Assembly (NCBI GenBank): GCA_021613335.1
Contig: JAJTWR010000454.1
Coordinates: 82,001 to 146,000, forward strand
Direction of reading: 5' to 3'
Source: Whitmania pigra
Lineage: Eukaryota > Annelida > Clitellata > Hirudinida > Haemopidae
Length of the DNA stretch: 64,000 bases
The position numbers and the translations under genes are program-made. Below the pieces are notes generated by a model that worked only from the letters and a program-made list of their open reading frames with translations, did not search any database and was not told the origin of the DNA. Of the stretch, positions 13,021 to 24,495 are shown in pieces; positions within the stretch are counted from its first letter, which is position 1; each line of letters opens with the position of its first letter.

Positions 13021-13422
13021 CTAATAAAAATGAAGGCAACATTATATTCAGATGCAGTCAAGTGTTTACATCAGACACTGCCCAAAACATTTCCTCGTTC
13101 CACCAAAATACAATCTTCACTTCTCTCAAAGATCAGAACTTCCATGGTCAAAAGAGTCACCTCTACTAGCCAGACTCAAACAAATGCTGAAAAAGACACA
13201 AGCATGAATCACGGGCACACTGATGACAGTGTCAGAAACACACAACTGTCTCAATCAGAAAATAAACATGCCCAGAAAAGCACTCGGAGGAACAAGGTCT
13301 TCCAAAGTACCAGAAGACTCCTGGAGTGCACAGGATCTTGTGTACTGTCTAGCAACGAATCAGTTGTTTGTCACGACATCCAACTATCACAACTCCACTC
13401 CCTCCAAGAGTCTAGAGTCTAA
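13021..13422 (+). other. Open frame behind the USP stop codons
   Basis: After TGA-TAG at 13015-13020 the same frame stays open to the TAA at 13420-13422, with an ATG at 13030. The translation is rich in Ser, Thr, Lys and Gln and resembles the basic, Ser-rich C-terminal tails of USP31-like proteins. A plus-strand AATAAA at about 13454 puts the whole frame inside the expected USP transcript. It may be a C-terminal extension (readthrough, a very short intron, or an assembly error) or simply 3' UTR. Confidence 0.45.
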
Positions 13423-13453
13423 GAATAATTTCATCCTAGATTGTTACATTTTC

Positions 13454-13459
13454 AATAAA
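13454..13459 (+). terminator. AATAAA poly(A) signal, USP gene
   Basis: Canonical AATAAA in ttcaataaataatc, 31 bases after the TAA at 13422. It is the first good signal after the USP coding region. Confidence 0.65.
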
Positions 13460-13491
13460 TAATCAGCACAAAAACATAACAACTGGATGTG

Positions 13492-13497
13492 TTTATT
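13492..13497 (-). terminator. RPS19: AATAAA poly(A) signal, RPS19
   Basis: Reads AATAAA on the minus strand, 18 bases past the RPS19 stop codon. Cleavage 10-30 bases downstream would fall at about 13465-13480, on top of the expected 3' end of the USP transcript. Confidence 0.7.
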
Positions 13498-13514
13498 TTA
13501 TTGATGGTCAAATG

Positions 13515-14478
13515 TTAAGCCTTGATGGCAACAGCTTTGCGCTTCTTGGCAACCTGAGCAGCAATCCTCGTGAGGTCAGTCCTACCTTGGTCTGTCAACT
13601 TTCTGCCACTGTAATAATTATTAAGTAAGAATCAGCTTTATTACCACCGCATTTCTTTTTGATTACGCTTACCCTGAGGGGTGCTTCTCGACCCATTTGA
13701 GAGCTTCAAGAGCTTGGAGAGCCTTCCTTGCAACAGAGCTTGATCCAGCCTGGAAGTGGGATGGCTTGGTGCCATTATTCTTTCGGCCTCCATAGATCAT
13801 TGTCATAGCTCCAACTCCAGCCGGTGCTCTGATGTACAAGTGGCGAGCAACAGAGGCTATCATAGGATTGTCACAAGTTACTTACAATTACTATATACAT
13901 TATAGTATAGCATAATAATAATAATAATTACATATACAAAGTGACCATTAACATTACAAACATACCAGTCCTGACATAGAACCAATCTTCTTCATAAGGA
14001 GCAAGTTCTTTATGTATTCCAAGTTTGACAACATCAGTCCATTCTGGAACCTTTAGTTTGCCACTTCTATTAATTGATGCAGATAGGTTACTAATGTTAG
14101 TATACTGCAATTTATATTTTGATAAGAAATTACAGCACAACACATAGCAGCCCAGTCACAGATAAATAAAGAAAACCAAAACTTTAGGAAATTGTTGGAC
14201 CATCTACTATGACGTATCAATGAATAGATAGCGCCAACTCTCGCGGTCCCTGCAACATGGCAAATGACACAAAGTCTCAGAACGAGATGTTCATGTCACT
14301 TATTACCATGCCGCGTCATTCTACCACAGATATAACACAAAATGAATAAAAACGTCATTTTGCTGACTTGTACCTGTGATAAGCAAGCAAAATTTTAAGC
14401 TACTTACTTCTTCAAGAATTCAGCCAAGGCTTTGACGAACTCGTGCTGGTTAACGTCCTTTACACCGACAGCAGGCAT
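13515..14478 (-). CDS. RPS19: 40S ribosomal protein S19 (eS19)
   Basis: Component of the small ribosomal subunit head, needed for 18S rRNA maturation. Four exons: 14408-14478 ([20 protein letters not shown]), 13966-14066 ([20 protein letters not shown]), 13673-13856 ([19 protein letters not shown]) and 13515-13608 ([20 protein letters not shown]). They total 450 bases in phase, 149 residues against about 145 in mammals. The winged-helix core and basic C-terminus are intact, and every intron has GT-AG ends. It is a single intron-containing copy, so a functional gene and not a processed pseudogene. It converges on the USP gene. Confidence 0.97.
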
Positions 14479-15243
14479 CTACAATTTAATGGTTCAAAAT
14501 CAACTAACGAACGAATTCCAGGCACATTACATTCACTGTTTATTCACGATAAACTATTTCGATATTCGACAACGCACCTCCCCGTTGAACGTTATTTAGA
14601 AAAAGGAAATGCTAGAAGTTCGATGGACGAAGACTAAAACATTTTTTGTAGTACAGTATTTAAACTTAAAATATTACATTTTTTTAAATGTTTAAATAAA
14701 AACAGTCTTATAAAAAAACAATAAACTAAGTTAAAAATTGTATTAATGTTTGTATAACCTAATCATAAAATATAATTAATTTTACGTTTTCACTTTAAAA
14801 CTTTAACAAACTTATTTATTAAATATATTTTTTGACATGGGCTTATATTTTGAAATATTCAACATACAATTTAATGAATGAAATGTCGTTTGTGTTATGA
14901 ATCCGAATTTCTGTATTTTATGGTGTCACATTCACATTTTTAATATAATTTTGTCTCACATTTGCAAACACGTTTATTTTTTTATAAATGTTTTTCTTGG
15001 AAGTTTTGAAATTCCTGTGTTAAACAAATGACAAATGAAACAACGAATCCGATATTGACTTTGAATGCCAGTATTTATATAGTCATTTACACAGTTTAAT
15101 TTACTTAGTGCAGTCGAGTAGGTGGATGCCTGCAAACAATCCTCCGAGAGAGATTGTCTCCTCCTGACAGCCTGAGAAGCAACAAAAAAATTGTTTATGC
15201 ATAGTAGCATGCGTAAATCCGGTTATTTCCTCATTTTAAAAAA
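14479..15243. other. RPS19 upstream region
   Basis: AT-rich sequence upstream of RPS19 that must hold its promoter and 5' UTR. Open frames here (for example about 14974-15210 on the minus strand) resemble no protein I know. I see no other feature. Confidence 0.4.
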
Positions 15244-15543
15244 GGTCGTCTACTCAGGTTGTGGTTGGGCGAGGGTTTTCCCAGCCCCTTGGAAAAAGCT
15301 GAAATGACATCCATGGTACTTAGCCTAGATGATTACTAAAACGCGCGCATTTTGCATTCTACTTTTGTATGCGGACATTTCATTTTGTCGTGAGGAGCTA
15401 TATGGAGGAGCTACTTCAGGGAATTCTTTCCCCTGTCGCCCATTTTTAGATCCAGCAGAGGAAGTTGGTAAAAAACTGAAAACGTCATCTCAGCTCTTTC
15501 CAAGTAGCGGGACAAACCCTCGCACGACTTGAGAAGACGATTT
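15244..15543. mobile_element. Short inverted-repeat element (MITE or foldback)
   Basis: The two ends are imperfect inverted repeats about 60 bases long. The left arm (15244-15310) and the reverse complement of the right arm (15475-15543) both read TCGTCT, then CGAGGGTTT, TCCC, CTTGGAAA, AGCTGA and ATGAC in that order. The interior of about 165 bases codes for nothing I recognise. This is the structure of a non-autonomous DNA transposon. A weaker match to the arm (CCTGGCTGAAAAAGCTGAAA) is at about 24506-24525. Confidence 0.65.
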
Positions 15544-15572
15544 TTTTGCAAGTAGTCTAAAATCAGGGGCCG

Positions 15573-16540
15573 TTGGCCTGCCTCCCTCTCCCAAATTACG
15601 CAGAAGTAGCAAAGTTAAAAAAATTGGACCATTTCTTCACTGTTCAACCAATACAAATGTCAGAGAGGAGTGATGAATTTGCAGAATCTGATCAGCCTGA
15701 AGATGCTCCAGCAGAAATGGCTGATGATCCTGAAGAAAATGCAGAAGTAGTGACGTGTTCAATTGAAGAACATATAGAAATGTGTGCTGATAATTGATGG
15801 CTCACCAGGGGCAACGACATTGGACTTTGTGGACCATTATTTCGAATCAGATGCGTGAATACTGGCTAAAAAGGAGTTCATCAACAGTTCGGCACCGTAA
15901 TGAAAGTTTGTTCTCTGCGAACTCGGTGTAGGAACCTAGAAAATACCACAATATTCCGAGAATGTGCACGCTTGGGTTCTTCCGTCGTCAAAATCATAAT
16001 GGAGAACTCATAGCTAGGTTGTGGCCCAGTGGAACGCTTTGTAACATTCATGGCAAACAAAGGCCATGACGCTCAAGAGATGCTCAGCGCCTTGATAGAA
16101 TTTCTGAAGATACATGACCTAGACCTGGGAAACTGTTGCGGGCAAAGATACGTCATTCATTTTCTGATTTTAGTCATATTTATTTGGTTATATTATAATT
16201 TTATTTTTTATGGAAAATTAAATTATTATAACTGTAATTAAATTTAGCAAGTACAACTCGTGTTTGAAGTATTTATGTATTAGGTCACTAGTATGTTATG
16301 TTTCGTATGCAATAAAGGGATTAGGAAAAGGGGCCTCTCTTCCAAGTGGACCCAGGGCCGCGCACCTGCTTAGTACGGCACTGGTGCTGCTGTTAGCCGG
16401 AACATTGTTGCCACTGTTTGTAGCGAACTCATCATTTCGTCGGACAGCATTCCGTCATACTTTCGATTTAACCTGGAAGCCGAATTTGTGCAGCATTCAG
16501 CAGCTGAATAAATACAACTTCATCAATTTTTCACTCTGAC
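15573..16540 (+). pseudogene. Decayed hAT-like (TTF/DUF4371) transposase
   Basis: Fragments in different frames follow the order of hAT transposases with a TTF-type zinc finger. An acidic N-terminal piece with KKLDHFFTVQP (15573-15797) comes first, then MREYWLKRSSSTVRHRNE near 15850, and VERFVTFMANKG...DLGNCCGQ (16029-16145), which matches the family stretch ending in NCRGQ. Stops and frameshifts separate them, so no transposase can be made. A trailing frame at 16264-16539 is probably part of the same element. It lies next to the inverted-repeat element at 15244-15543, but I cannot show that they belong together. Confidence 0.7.
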
Positions 16541-17183
16541 GCGTTTGCAACATACAAATCAACACAATACAAAGATTGCCGAATTATTCCAACCGATAAT
16601 TCTAATAGCCAGAAAATATAGACTTCGAAAAACTCATACATTACCCGATATCCCAGATTTCCTCTATTTGGATAAGTGAGTTAAATGAATATATGCGACC
16701 ACAATAAAATTCCAATAGTTAAACAAACAGCAATCCATCCCAGCATTAAACAATCACATAAAACATCATACACTCAGAAAAATAATTAAGCCAACATTGA
16801 AAGAAAATTAATACAAGAAAATAACTGAGACCGAATCACTTTCACTAAAATTTCAACTCTTCAAAAACAAATTAATGCATTAATTGGCATGTAATTTTGA
16901 TTAAATGAGGATGAGGCATATCGTAAAAACTCTGCTCGGTGTTAACCCGTACCCCTCATCGGCTCCAAAAGTGTTTATCACAGAATGGAGAATGCCAATC
17001 GGATGATATCAGAAAATTGTCCAAACATAAAAAATAAAACAATAAAATATTTGCGCCCATTGTTTAAGCTTATAAACCAGGCTATATTGATGCTGTTTCT
17101 TGATCCAAAAACTCAATTAAACTAGGCCTCAACAAATGAAAATGAATTCAATTTTCAACACTTAACTTATTGATGGAATGTGA
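16541..17183. other. 3' flank of the ZIP gene
   Basis: AT-rich sequence between the transposase remnant and the ZIP stop codon. It should contain the ZIP 3' UTR. I see no gene or repeat. Confidence 0.4.
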
Positions 17184-20100
17184 TTAATTGATCTCAATTT
17201 TAATTCTGTCTTCATATATGGCAATGATCAACATCAACGATAATCCTGTGAGCATGCCAAGGGTATGAAGTAGCAGATAAGACAAGGTACCCATCTCACT
17301 GAACTTAAGTTTCGGTCGCAAGCATCCTTCGCATTTATCACTTTTCTTCTGAGAGCACTGGTGCTCTCTAAGGACTTCTTCTCGACTTTCGTAATCAACA
17401 CTTTCAGCTAAAACTAGGTCGTACACACTAGTCACTTGGGGAAGCTGCAATAAAGTCAAACAAAAGGTGCAATCAATCACCACTGAAATGACAAAAAAGC
17501 TTCGAAATACTAAAAATATTCATAATAAAATAAATTAGGTCGAAACCTTTTTAAAAAACTACATTTAAGTTGGTGGCACTCTACATTAAAGCAGTTAGTT
17601 GGTAAATGGTGAAAGATGTAACTCATAATTTATAACTTGGTTAATGGTAAATTTAGTTCTCACCATATCAACAAGGGCAATGTAAATAAATATCCCGGCA
17701 GTGATACTAAACACCCACGAAGTGATGGAGTCTATGTTGCCAATGGTAATGCCAAGTGAAGCACCAAGAAAACAGAGAATAGAGGACAACAGATTGCATG
17801 TAAAAGCCTGCTTCAGAGACATTCCCGATTTCAAAAGCATTGCAAAGTCACCTATCAATATTAAATATTCAAAATGCTCTTCAAATTCATTCATTCCTCA
17901 AACAAGCAAAATGTTAATTATTTAGGTTCACAATGCTGTATGATTAATCAATCGATTAAGTAAAGTTGAAACTTAATAGTCATATAATGTTACTAATAAT
18001 AAAATTACTAATACGTAATTAAATTTTTTATATAAATAGAAAAATTAACAATAAATGTTATTAACAAATTCATTAACATCATTATGTGAAATTTGTTCAC
18101 CCAATTCGTGAGGAAGTTCATGGCACAACACAGCAATGCTTGTACTGACTCCAGTGGCAATGCTACTCGAGAATGAAGCCCCTATTAATTACAATTAAAA
18201 AGCTTTTACAAACAATATAATATTAGTTATTTATTTTGATTATGACGACTACCAAACAAAGTTTTACTAGAAAAAGAATACCATTGAATCTGGAATGTTG
18301 ACCAAAATTCACATTTTCATGACATGTTATTTAATTGCTAAATAAGTAATTTCTCTTCTCAAGTCGCTTCAATTTATGCCCACTTACTTGCATTAGCAGT
18401 TATAATTTAAATATTTAATAATATAAAATTTAATTCAAGAATAATTTTTTGATTCTGAATTTTAAAAATTAATGCTTAAAACTCAACTGAATTATAACCT
18501 CATAGGACTGTGACTCACTAACCTAAGCAGTAACAGTTTATTTCTAACTAACCAATGGCTAGTCCATCTGTGAAATTGTGGAGTCCATCACCCATGATAA
18601 CCATCCAAGCCACTGAGCCAATGGAAGATGGGACCATGTGACTGTGACCATGGCTTCCGTAATAATGGTGGTGATCTTGACCGCTTTGTTCGCCATTATC
18701 TACACTATCATTTCGAGTGACCGACTCATGGTGATGCTGAAGAGTGTTGTCATCCAAATCATGGTTACAACCACTTTGATAAACTGTTAGATCCTTGAGT
18801 TTTTCAATGGAACTGATACAACCATCTAGGAATAGAAACATTGAAGGAAAAATAAATTAATACATTAATTATTTTGTTTTCAGTTTACAGAATAAGCTTC
18901 AGTTAAAAATGAACTAAAAATGAGAAAGATTATATAATTTTATTATTAACTAGATAATAATTTTCTTCCTGGCATGATCTCAGGGGCATTAACTTTTCTA
19001 AACTTATATTGAAAAGCCATTATAAGTATTGCTGTCCAATTGGGCCATTAATTCGTAAGTATTACTGCTTTTATCTCTTGCCTTCTAAAGGTATTATAAT
19101 CAACGTATTATCAGCAGTAACTCAATTGACACCTGCAATCAACCCTTTTGAGCTAAAGTAATATAAATAAAATAACACAAGTAAAATAAATAATATCCAA
19201 TTTTAACATTCAACATACTGCTCTGGTTCAGTAATAAAATCGTCAACGAATGAGACACCTGCAATAAAACTAACTACTCTATCTAATAACAATTTTCACC
19301 TTTATGGAATTCCATGCCACTACCATTTTTCAGGTTAACAATCTCTAAAGACCTCACATTGATATTGGTTAGTTCTTTTTCCATGAACTTTGATCGAATC
19401 TTCCTTCTCATCTGAGGGACAATATTTAGAGAAATTAATTCCTTGTACTCATCAATAAAGTTTGACAATGACGGGCTCAAATCACCAATACAAGTTAAAA
19501 TAAATGAACCATCTTGCTAGTCTGTTATAGAATGGGAGAGATAGTAATATTAAAAAAGTTTACATATAAAACGCTATCTATTTTCCACAAAATTCACAAG
19601 AGTAGAACACACGTTTAACTTGGAAATTGAAGAAAAGTATGTGAGTATGAAGTGAAAAAAATAAAGTTACGAAATTTGTGTTTAGTTTCGTTTTAGCTTT
19701 AATGTTGTCATTGATCTATTTTGATTCAATAAAATAACTCTAAATTCTAAAAATAAGAACGAAAAAATGGTAAAAATGATTATTCTAATTTATCACTTCT
19801 TATCACAAATACTTTTAATATATTTTTGAAACATTACATTTAGAAACATTACTTACATTACTAACATTTATGATGCTTCAAGCATTCATATATATAAAAA
19901 AGAACGCAACATGATGTTGATATACTAGCTACCTTTTTTGAATTTCTACAAACTTTGGAATCAGAGGAAATTTTTAAAGATCTCTCCACAATAAAAAACA
20001 TCAGAATTGCTCCAAATGTTACAACTCCAACCCAAACAGGATGCTTGCTATGATTATCATGATCTCCCTCAAGAAGTGAATGAGAATGATCCAAATGGTG

Positions 20101-23100
20101 TGGCACCATCGCCTGGAATATAAAAACTATTAAAAAGCAAAGTTTATGTCGCCAACATCAAGATGTCATATTTTCCGTGGTACAAAGAAAAGATAATTTT
20201 ATACGGGCGCACCATCATTAAGACATTTTCGCAAAATGTGGTGATGGTACAGTTTAAAAAAATGGTCTGACATGAGGTAACAGATGTAAGAGAGCATCTG
20301 CCGTCAAAGTTCCAACAGCCAGAGAGATCAGAATTTGGGTAAGGATGGTGTAAAATGAGCAGTTGGCTATCCATGGGATGATACCAACGACAAAGAAGCC
20401 GACCAAACTGATGATCCCAACTGCCACAAAAGCTCCGAGCCATGCTGAAAAGAATCATTTATCATTATTATTATCAAACTTAAATGAAATTACGTGCAAT
20501 TCTACATAATTTGAAAATATTCATTGTAGAGGTAATGCAAAAATGAAAATGATTCAAGTAAAACTCACTGAGTTCAGAAAACCTAAATTTTTCAAAGTTC
20601 ACACATACAAAAAGCTAACTTACGACTTAAGTAAAAAGAACTGGTAATTTCCCCTTCATCAGAAACTTGTCTTGTGAATGTTCTGGACCGACACAACTGT
20701 TGATCCAACTGATAAACCAAGGCCGGACAAAGAAGCAGAAATTCTGAAGTCTGTATGCCTCCATTGTATTGAATGTGAAATGTTCTCAGTATTTCTTTAG
20801 CAGACAAGCACGAGGTATTAGCATCATACTGTTGAAAAAACATATCAAGATTCAGCAAAACCTATCGACGAAAGGGCGCCATCACGATACTCATATTTAG
20901 CCCTTACGTCTGCTTTCCCCAAGTATAATTTAAAAATTTTATGAAAATCTTTATATTAAAAATTAAATTAAATTAAAAAAAATTGCAACACAACATTGCC
21001 ATCAAAACAAAATCATGATATCCCACAATTAATTTTTAGTTCAAGCAAATGGTTTAACTATCTCTGAAATTGCGATGAATATTATTTAGATGTTTAGTTG
21101 CTTGCTTACATTTCTCTATTTCTAATTAAACATTAATTTGAAAACTACTTTTTGGGTTTGTAGATCCCTAATTAGACTTGCCGATATTTTTAAAGATACC
21201 GAATTTTGAAAAAATAAGAGATATCGATATTAATCACAAAAGCTATATCATGTAGAGAAAGAAATTTTTAACTTTCTGTTTAGGCAGAAATAAACATCAC
21301 GTTCGGTCGGTCGGTAATAAATGACATTCTACGAAAGTTTTTTAAACTCGCTATTTTGGTATCACTATAATGATTCGGTTACAAAAAAGGCCTTCGCTAT
21401 TTGTGACCGACCCCCTTTCGCTGGCAAACCTTTTGATAATTTGGTATACACGAAATATCAATAGCCATTTCGATATTTTTTATCGATACATCGAGTTTTG
21501 CCTTTTTAACTATAAAATATCGGAAACTCGAGTTCGAATAAAGTGCTACCATCGAGAGAACCAGAAACATGTGGGAGCACTCGTTTTAGGTCAAAGTCAA
21601 CATTCATGAGATTTTGCAGACCGTTACAAATCTTTAAATGTTTTAATTGTAGGTAGAATGCAGAAAATTAAAACATTCTAACCGATCTTGGAATGGACAT
21701 TTCTTGCGTTTCATCCTTTATTGAAGAATTGCTATTGCTATGGCCTGCGTCATCGTGGTTTTGAGATTTAGCAGTATGTTTGTGTTCACCGTGGAACTCC
21801 ACAAAGTTACCCATTTCGTCGATGTGAGACTGGAGACCGTGACCAAATGAAGTTACATGACCCAGACCGAGATTATTAAGGAGGTGCTCGAGGCCCTCGA
21901 AAGTCATGACTTCCTCCCTGCCATACTTTTTGAAGAGGTATCGCAGGAAAGAAGAGTTATCCCCATCATTTCTCACCAGCTAAAAGTTAAATAATAATTC
22001 CACGATTACAAACATACAATCTATAAATATGCAAACTAGATGAGATATAAGACAAAGTTGCCAATAAACAACACTTTCTCCCGACATATAGTAATGTTTT
22101 ATTAACGTCCGTTGCATGTCTAGATGATTAGGACGGTGGACCCGCAGCGGGGTTTGAACCCCGTGCTGCCATAGTGAGAGGAGCAGCCTAGACCGTTAAC
22201 TGTAATTAACTGTATTTTATTAATATGTTTTTATTAAATAAAATTATTGAACTGATCATCAGATTACTCCATTCTTAGGGACGCTGTCACACATGCGCCG
22301 ATCGAAGAGGTACCCGGTTCATGCAATTTTTCCGAACCCTTATTCTTTATCTTCAACTTAATAGCATATGGAAGATAGGACGAACTAGGTAGAGAGATAA
22401 TATAAATATACCAACTAAATATACATTGAAAGTAAAATTGGCAATAATTGTAAGAGTAATTTTAAAAGTAGTATCATTGATTAAAGAATTATCAGTCAAG
22501 GAAAGAAAAATTTTCACTAGTTAGGGGCGAACGTCCAAAGCTCAATATGCTAAAAATCGTTATGTTTCGTTATAAATATCAAATCGGTCCCATTTGTTAA
22601 ACTTTACACTTTAGACGTAACACCCCTTGTGAATTACGAAAACTGTAGAAGAATGCCTGTGTTGCTAACTTGAGCTCTGATATTAGTATCGATTTATAAT
22701 ATGCTATAAAGGCATCGTCTATGTTAACGTTGGCTGGAGAACGTCGCGATGTTTTCTGGTTGAACGTAACCTCTTCCATTTTCAATTATGTTCGAGCTCT
22801 CTGATGGACTCGCCCAAAACTTTCAAAATTCGTTCAAGTAACAGTTTTTCTGAGTACTTCTAGAATACAAATAGGCCATCTGAAATAATTAAGCGCTACT
22901 TCATCAGATGCGCGCCAAGTTCCTTAAGTGCTTCTGAGCATTCACATTCAGAATCAATACTTCGAGACAACTTCACATATCATTTAAACTTCCTTTGGAT
23001 CCGTCATTAGAGCCCTATAAAAATATTTAAAAAAAATAAACAGAAATTTAGTAAAAAGTACCTTCTGAAAGTTTTAAGGACATTTTATATTTAATTTTAA

Positions 23101-23652
23101 TTAGAAAATGTAATTCACCTACAATAATTAAGCATAAAAATTCGAATTGGATTTTGTGAACAATAAGGGCCACTAAAAATTTTTAGTCATTATTTAATAA
23201 ATGTTATAATATACGTTTGTAGAAGATAAAAATCATTTATTCCGGCAATTTATTAACATTGATTCCCATTGTTCTGAATTGCTAAAAGAAATAAAATAGA
23301 TAAAAAACAGCGCATGAGTTAAGAACCGTGTCTTATTACAAAACATGATATTTACTGAATCAACCTTGAGCTTATTGTAAAATTATAATTATAATAGTCA
23401 TAATAACATCCATTAATAATAGCAACAAATTTCACAAATAAAGATAAGATAAGGATGCTATCATAAAATTTGGGTTGCTGAATGATTTAACTTCCTAAAC
23501 CCATTCTCAAGACTTACCGTGGTATTCCCGTCATTTTCAATTGTACTGTTCTCCTCACTTGTTTTAACCTGGTAAATCTTGTCATTTTCCGACCTCACCA
23601 GAATAATCTGAGTCATGGCCAGAATCTTCAACGCCATAATGTTAAACATCAT
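17184..23652 (-). CDS. LIV-1 type ZIP transporter (ZIP6/ZIP10-like)
   Basis: Zinc-importing SLC39 family membrane protein. Exons on the minus strand: 23518-23652 (signal peptide [19 protein letters not shown]), 21683-21979 (ectodomain, [20 protein letters not shown]), 20624-20828, 20272-20444 (TM1-2), 19933-20112 (His-rich loop plus TM3), 19300-19475, 18553-18825 (cytosolic His-rich [12 protein letters not shown], then [17 protein letters not shown] of TM4), 18101-18181 with 17664-17851 ([10 protein letters not shown], the LIV-1 metal motif of TM5) and 17184-17444 (last TM segments). Known metal ligands in TM4 (H, N, D) and TM5 (HELPHE) are present. The join between the exons at 19933 and 19300 is not in phase, so a small exon is missing from my model. 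An upstream in-frame ATG would lengthen the N-terminus. The ectodomain best fits ZIP6/ZIP10. Confidence 0.9.
22095..22165 (+). other. tRNA-like sequence (pol III A/B boxes)
   Basis: Lies in intron 1 of the ZIP gene. TAGATGATTAGGA resembles a pol III A box and GGTTTGAACCCC a B box, about 35 bases apart. The B box sits in a short stem (CGGGG/CCCCG). I cannot fold a full cloverleaf with an acceptor stem, so this is more likely a tRNA pseudogene or SINE head than a working tRNA. Confidence 0.4.
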
Positions 23653-23856
23653 CGCAACAGCACAACAGAATAAATCTTCTGATACTAATAACTTTCTGAA
23701 ATTAATAACGCTTAGTTTAAAGAGATTATATTGTGCATTCATTGTTGTTGTTGTTAGCAATAAACACCGAACTGTGATTACCCATAAAATTAGTAATGTT
23801 TTATTAATGAAATAATTAATAATAAACCTAGCAACAATCAAACTCACATTCTACAA

Positions 23857-23905
23857 CAGAGGTTCTCAACCTTTTTCAGGCCGCGACCCTCCCCCCCCCC
23901 CGTCT
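23857..23905. mobile_element. hAT-type element terminus
   Basis: CAGAGGTTCTCAACC followed by a GC-rich GGCCGCGACCC and a C run is the typical end of many non-autonomous hAT elements. I could not find the matching inverted terminus downstream, so the right boundary is unknown and the element may be truncated. Confidence 0.55.
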
Positions 23906-24470
23906 ACAACAAAATTTTGCTACCTTTCATTCTGAGATTGCCATTGTTATGCCTTTCCCTTCTAAATATTAGAAAATGTATATTTAAAACCTTTTTACGC
24001 ACATCCCACAATTTGCAAGATTAAAAAAAATCTAAGTAAAGTGTTAAATAAAAAAACAAGAGACATATTGTCATGTTTTTAAATTATTTATTTTGTAACA
24101 ACATTATTTGAGTTTCTAAACATTGCAATAGTTTCAGTGAGATGGTTGTGCTTGCTAAATTCAAGATAAATAAATTGCTGACTAACTGGCAAACAAATAC
24201 TTAACAGAGAACGAGAGACTTGAACACGTCCTCATTACGCATTTCATTTGTACAATGTACAATATCAAATAACAAAATTAGCTGGTTGTACCAAGCAGGC
24301 CCCACGAGAGGGGGACAGCTGGTATGTCGCACCGGGGCCCAGATATGGTAAGGGCGTCATAGCTCAAAATTGAATTGGGCAATTAAGCACTAAATTTTTA
24401 TTGTTACTTGTACCTCACAATCTTTTGGATCTTGCCCGATTTTCTCCACGTATAATAAATTATAGGAAAT

Positions 24471-24495
24471 CGTGACCAAATGAAGTTACATGACC
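24471..24495. repeat. 25-bp exact copy of ZIP exon 2 sequence
   Basis: Identical, in the same orientation, to 21838-21862 inside exon 2 of the ZIP gene. The match starts with CGTGACCAAATG and ends with TTACATGACC. The flanks do not match. It stands directly before a fragment resembling the arm of the inverted-repeat element. Confidence 0.75.

Noticed and set aside
23887..23901. C-homopolymer run as a structural signal
   Set aside because: Fits the GC-rich end of a hAT-like element and may be inflated by sequencing; no separate function supported.
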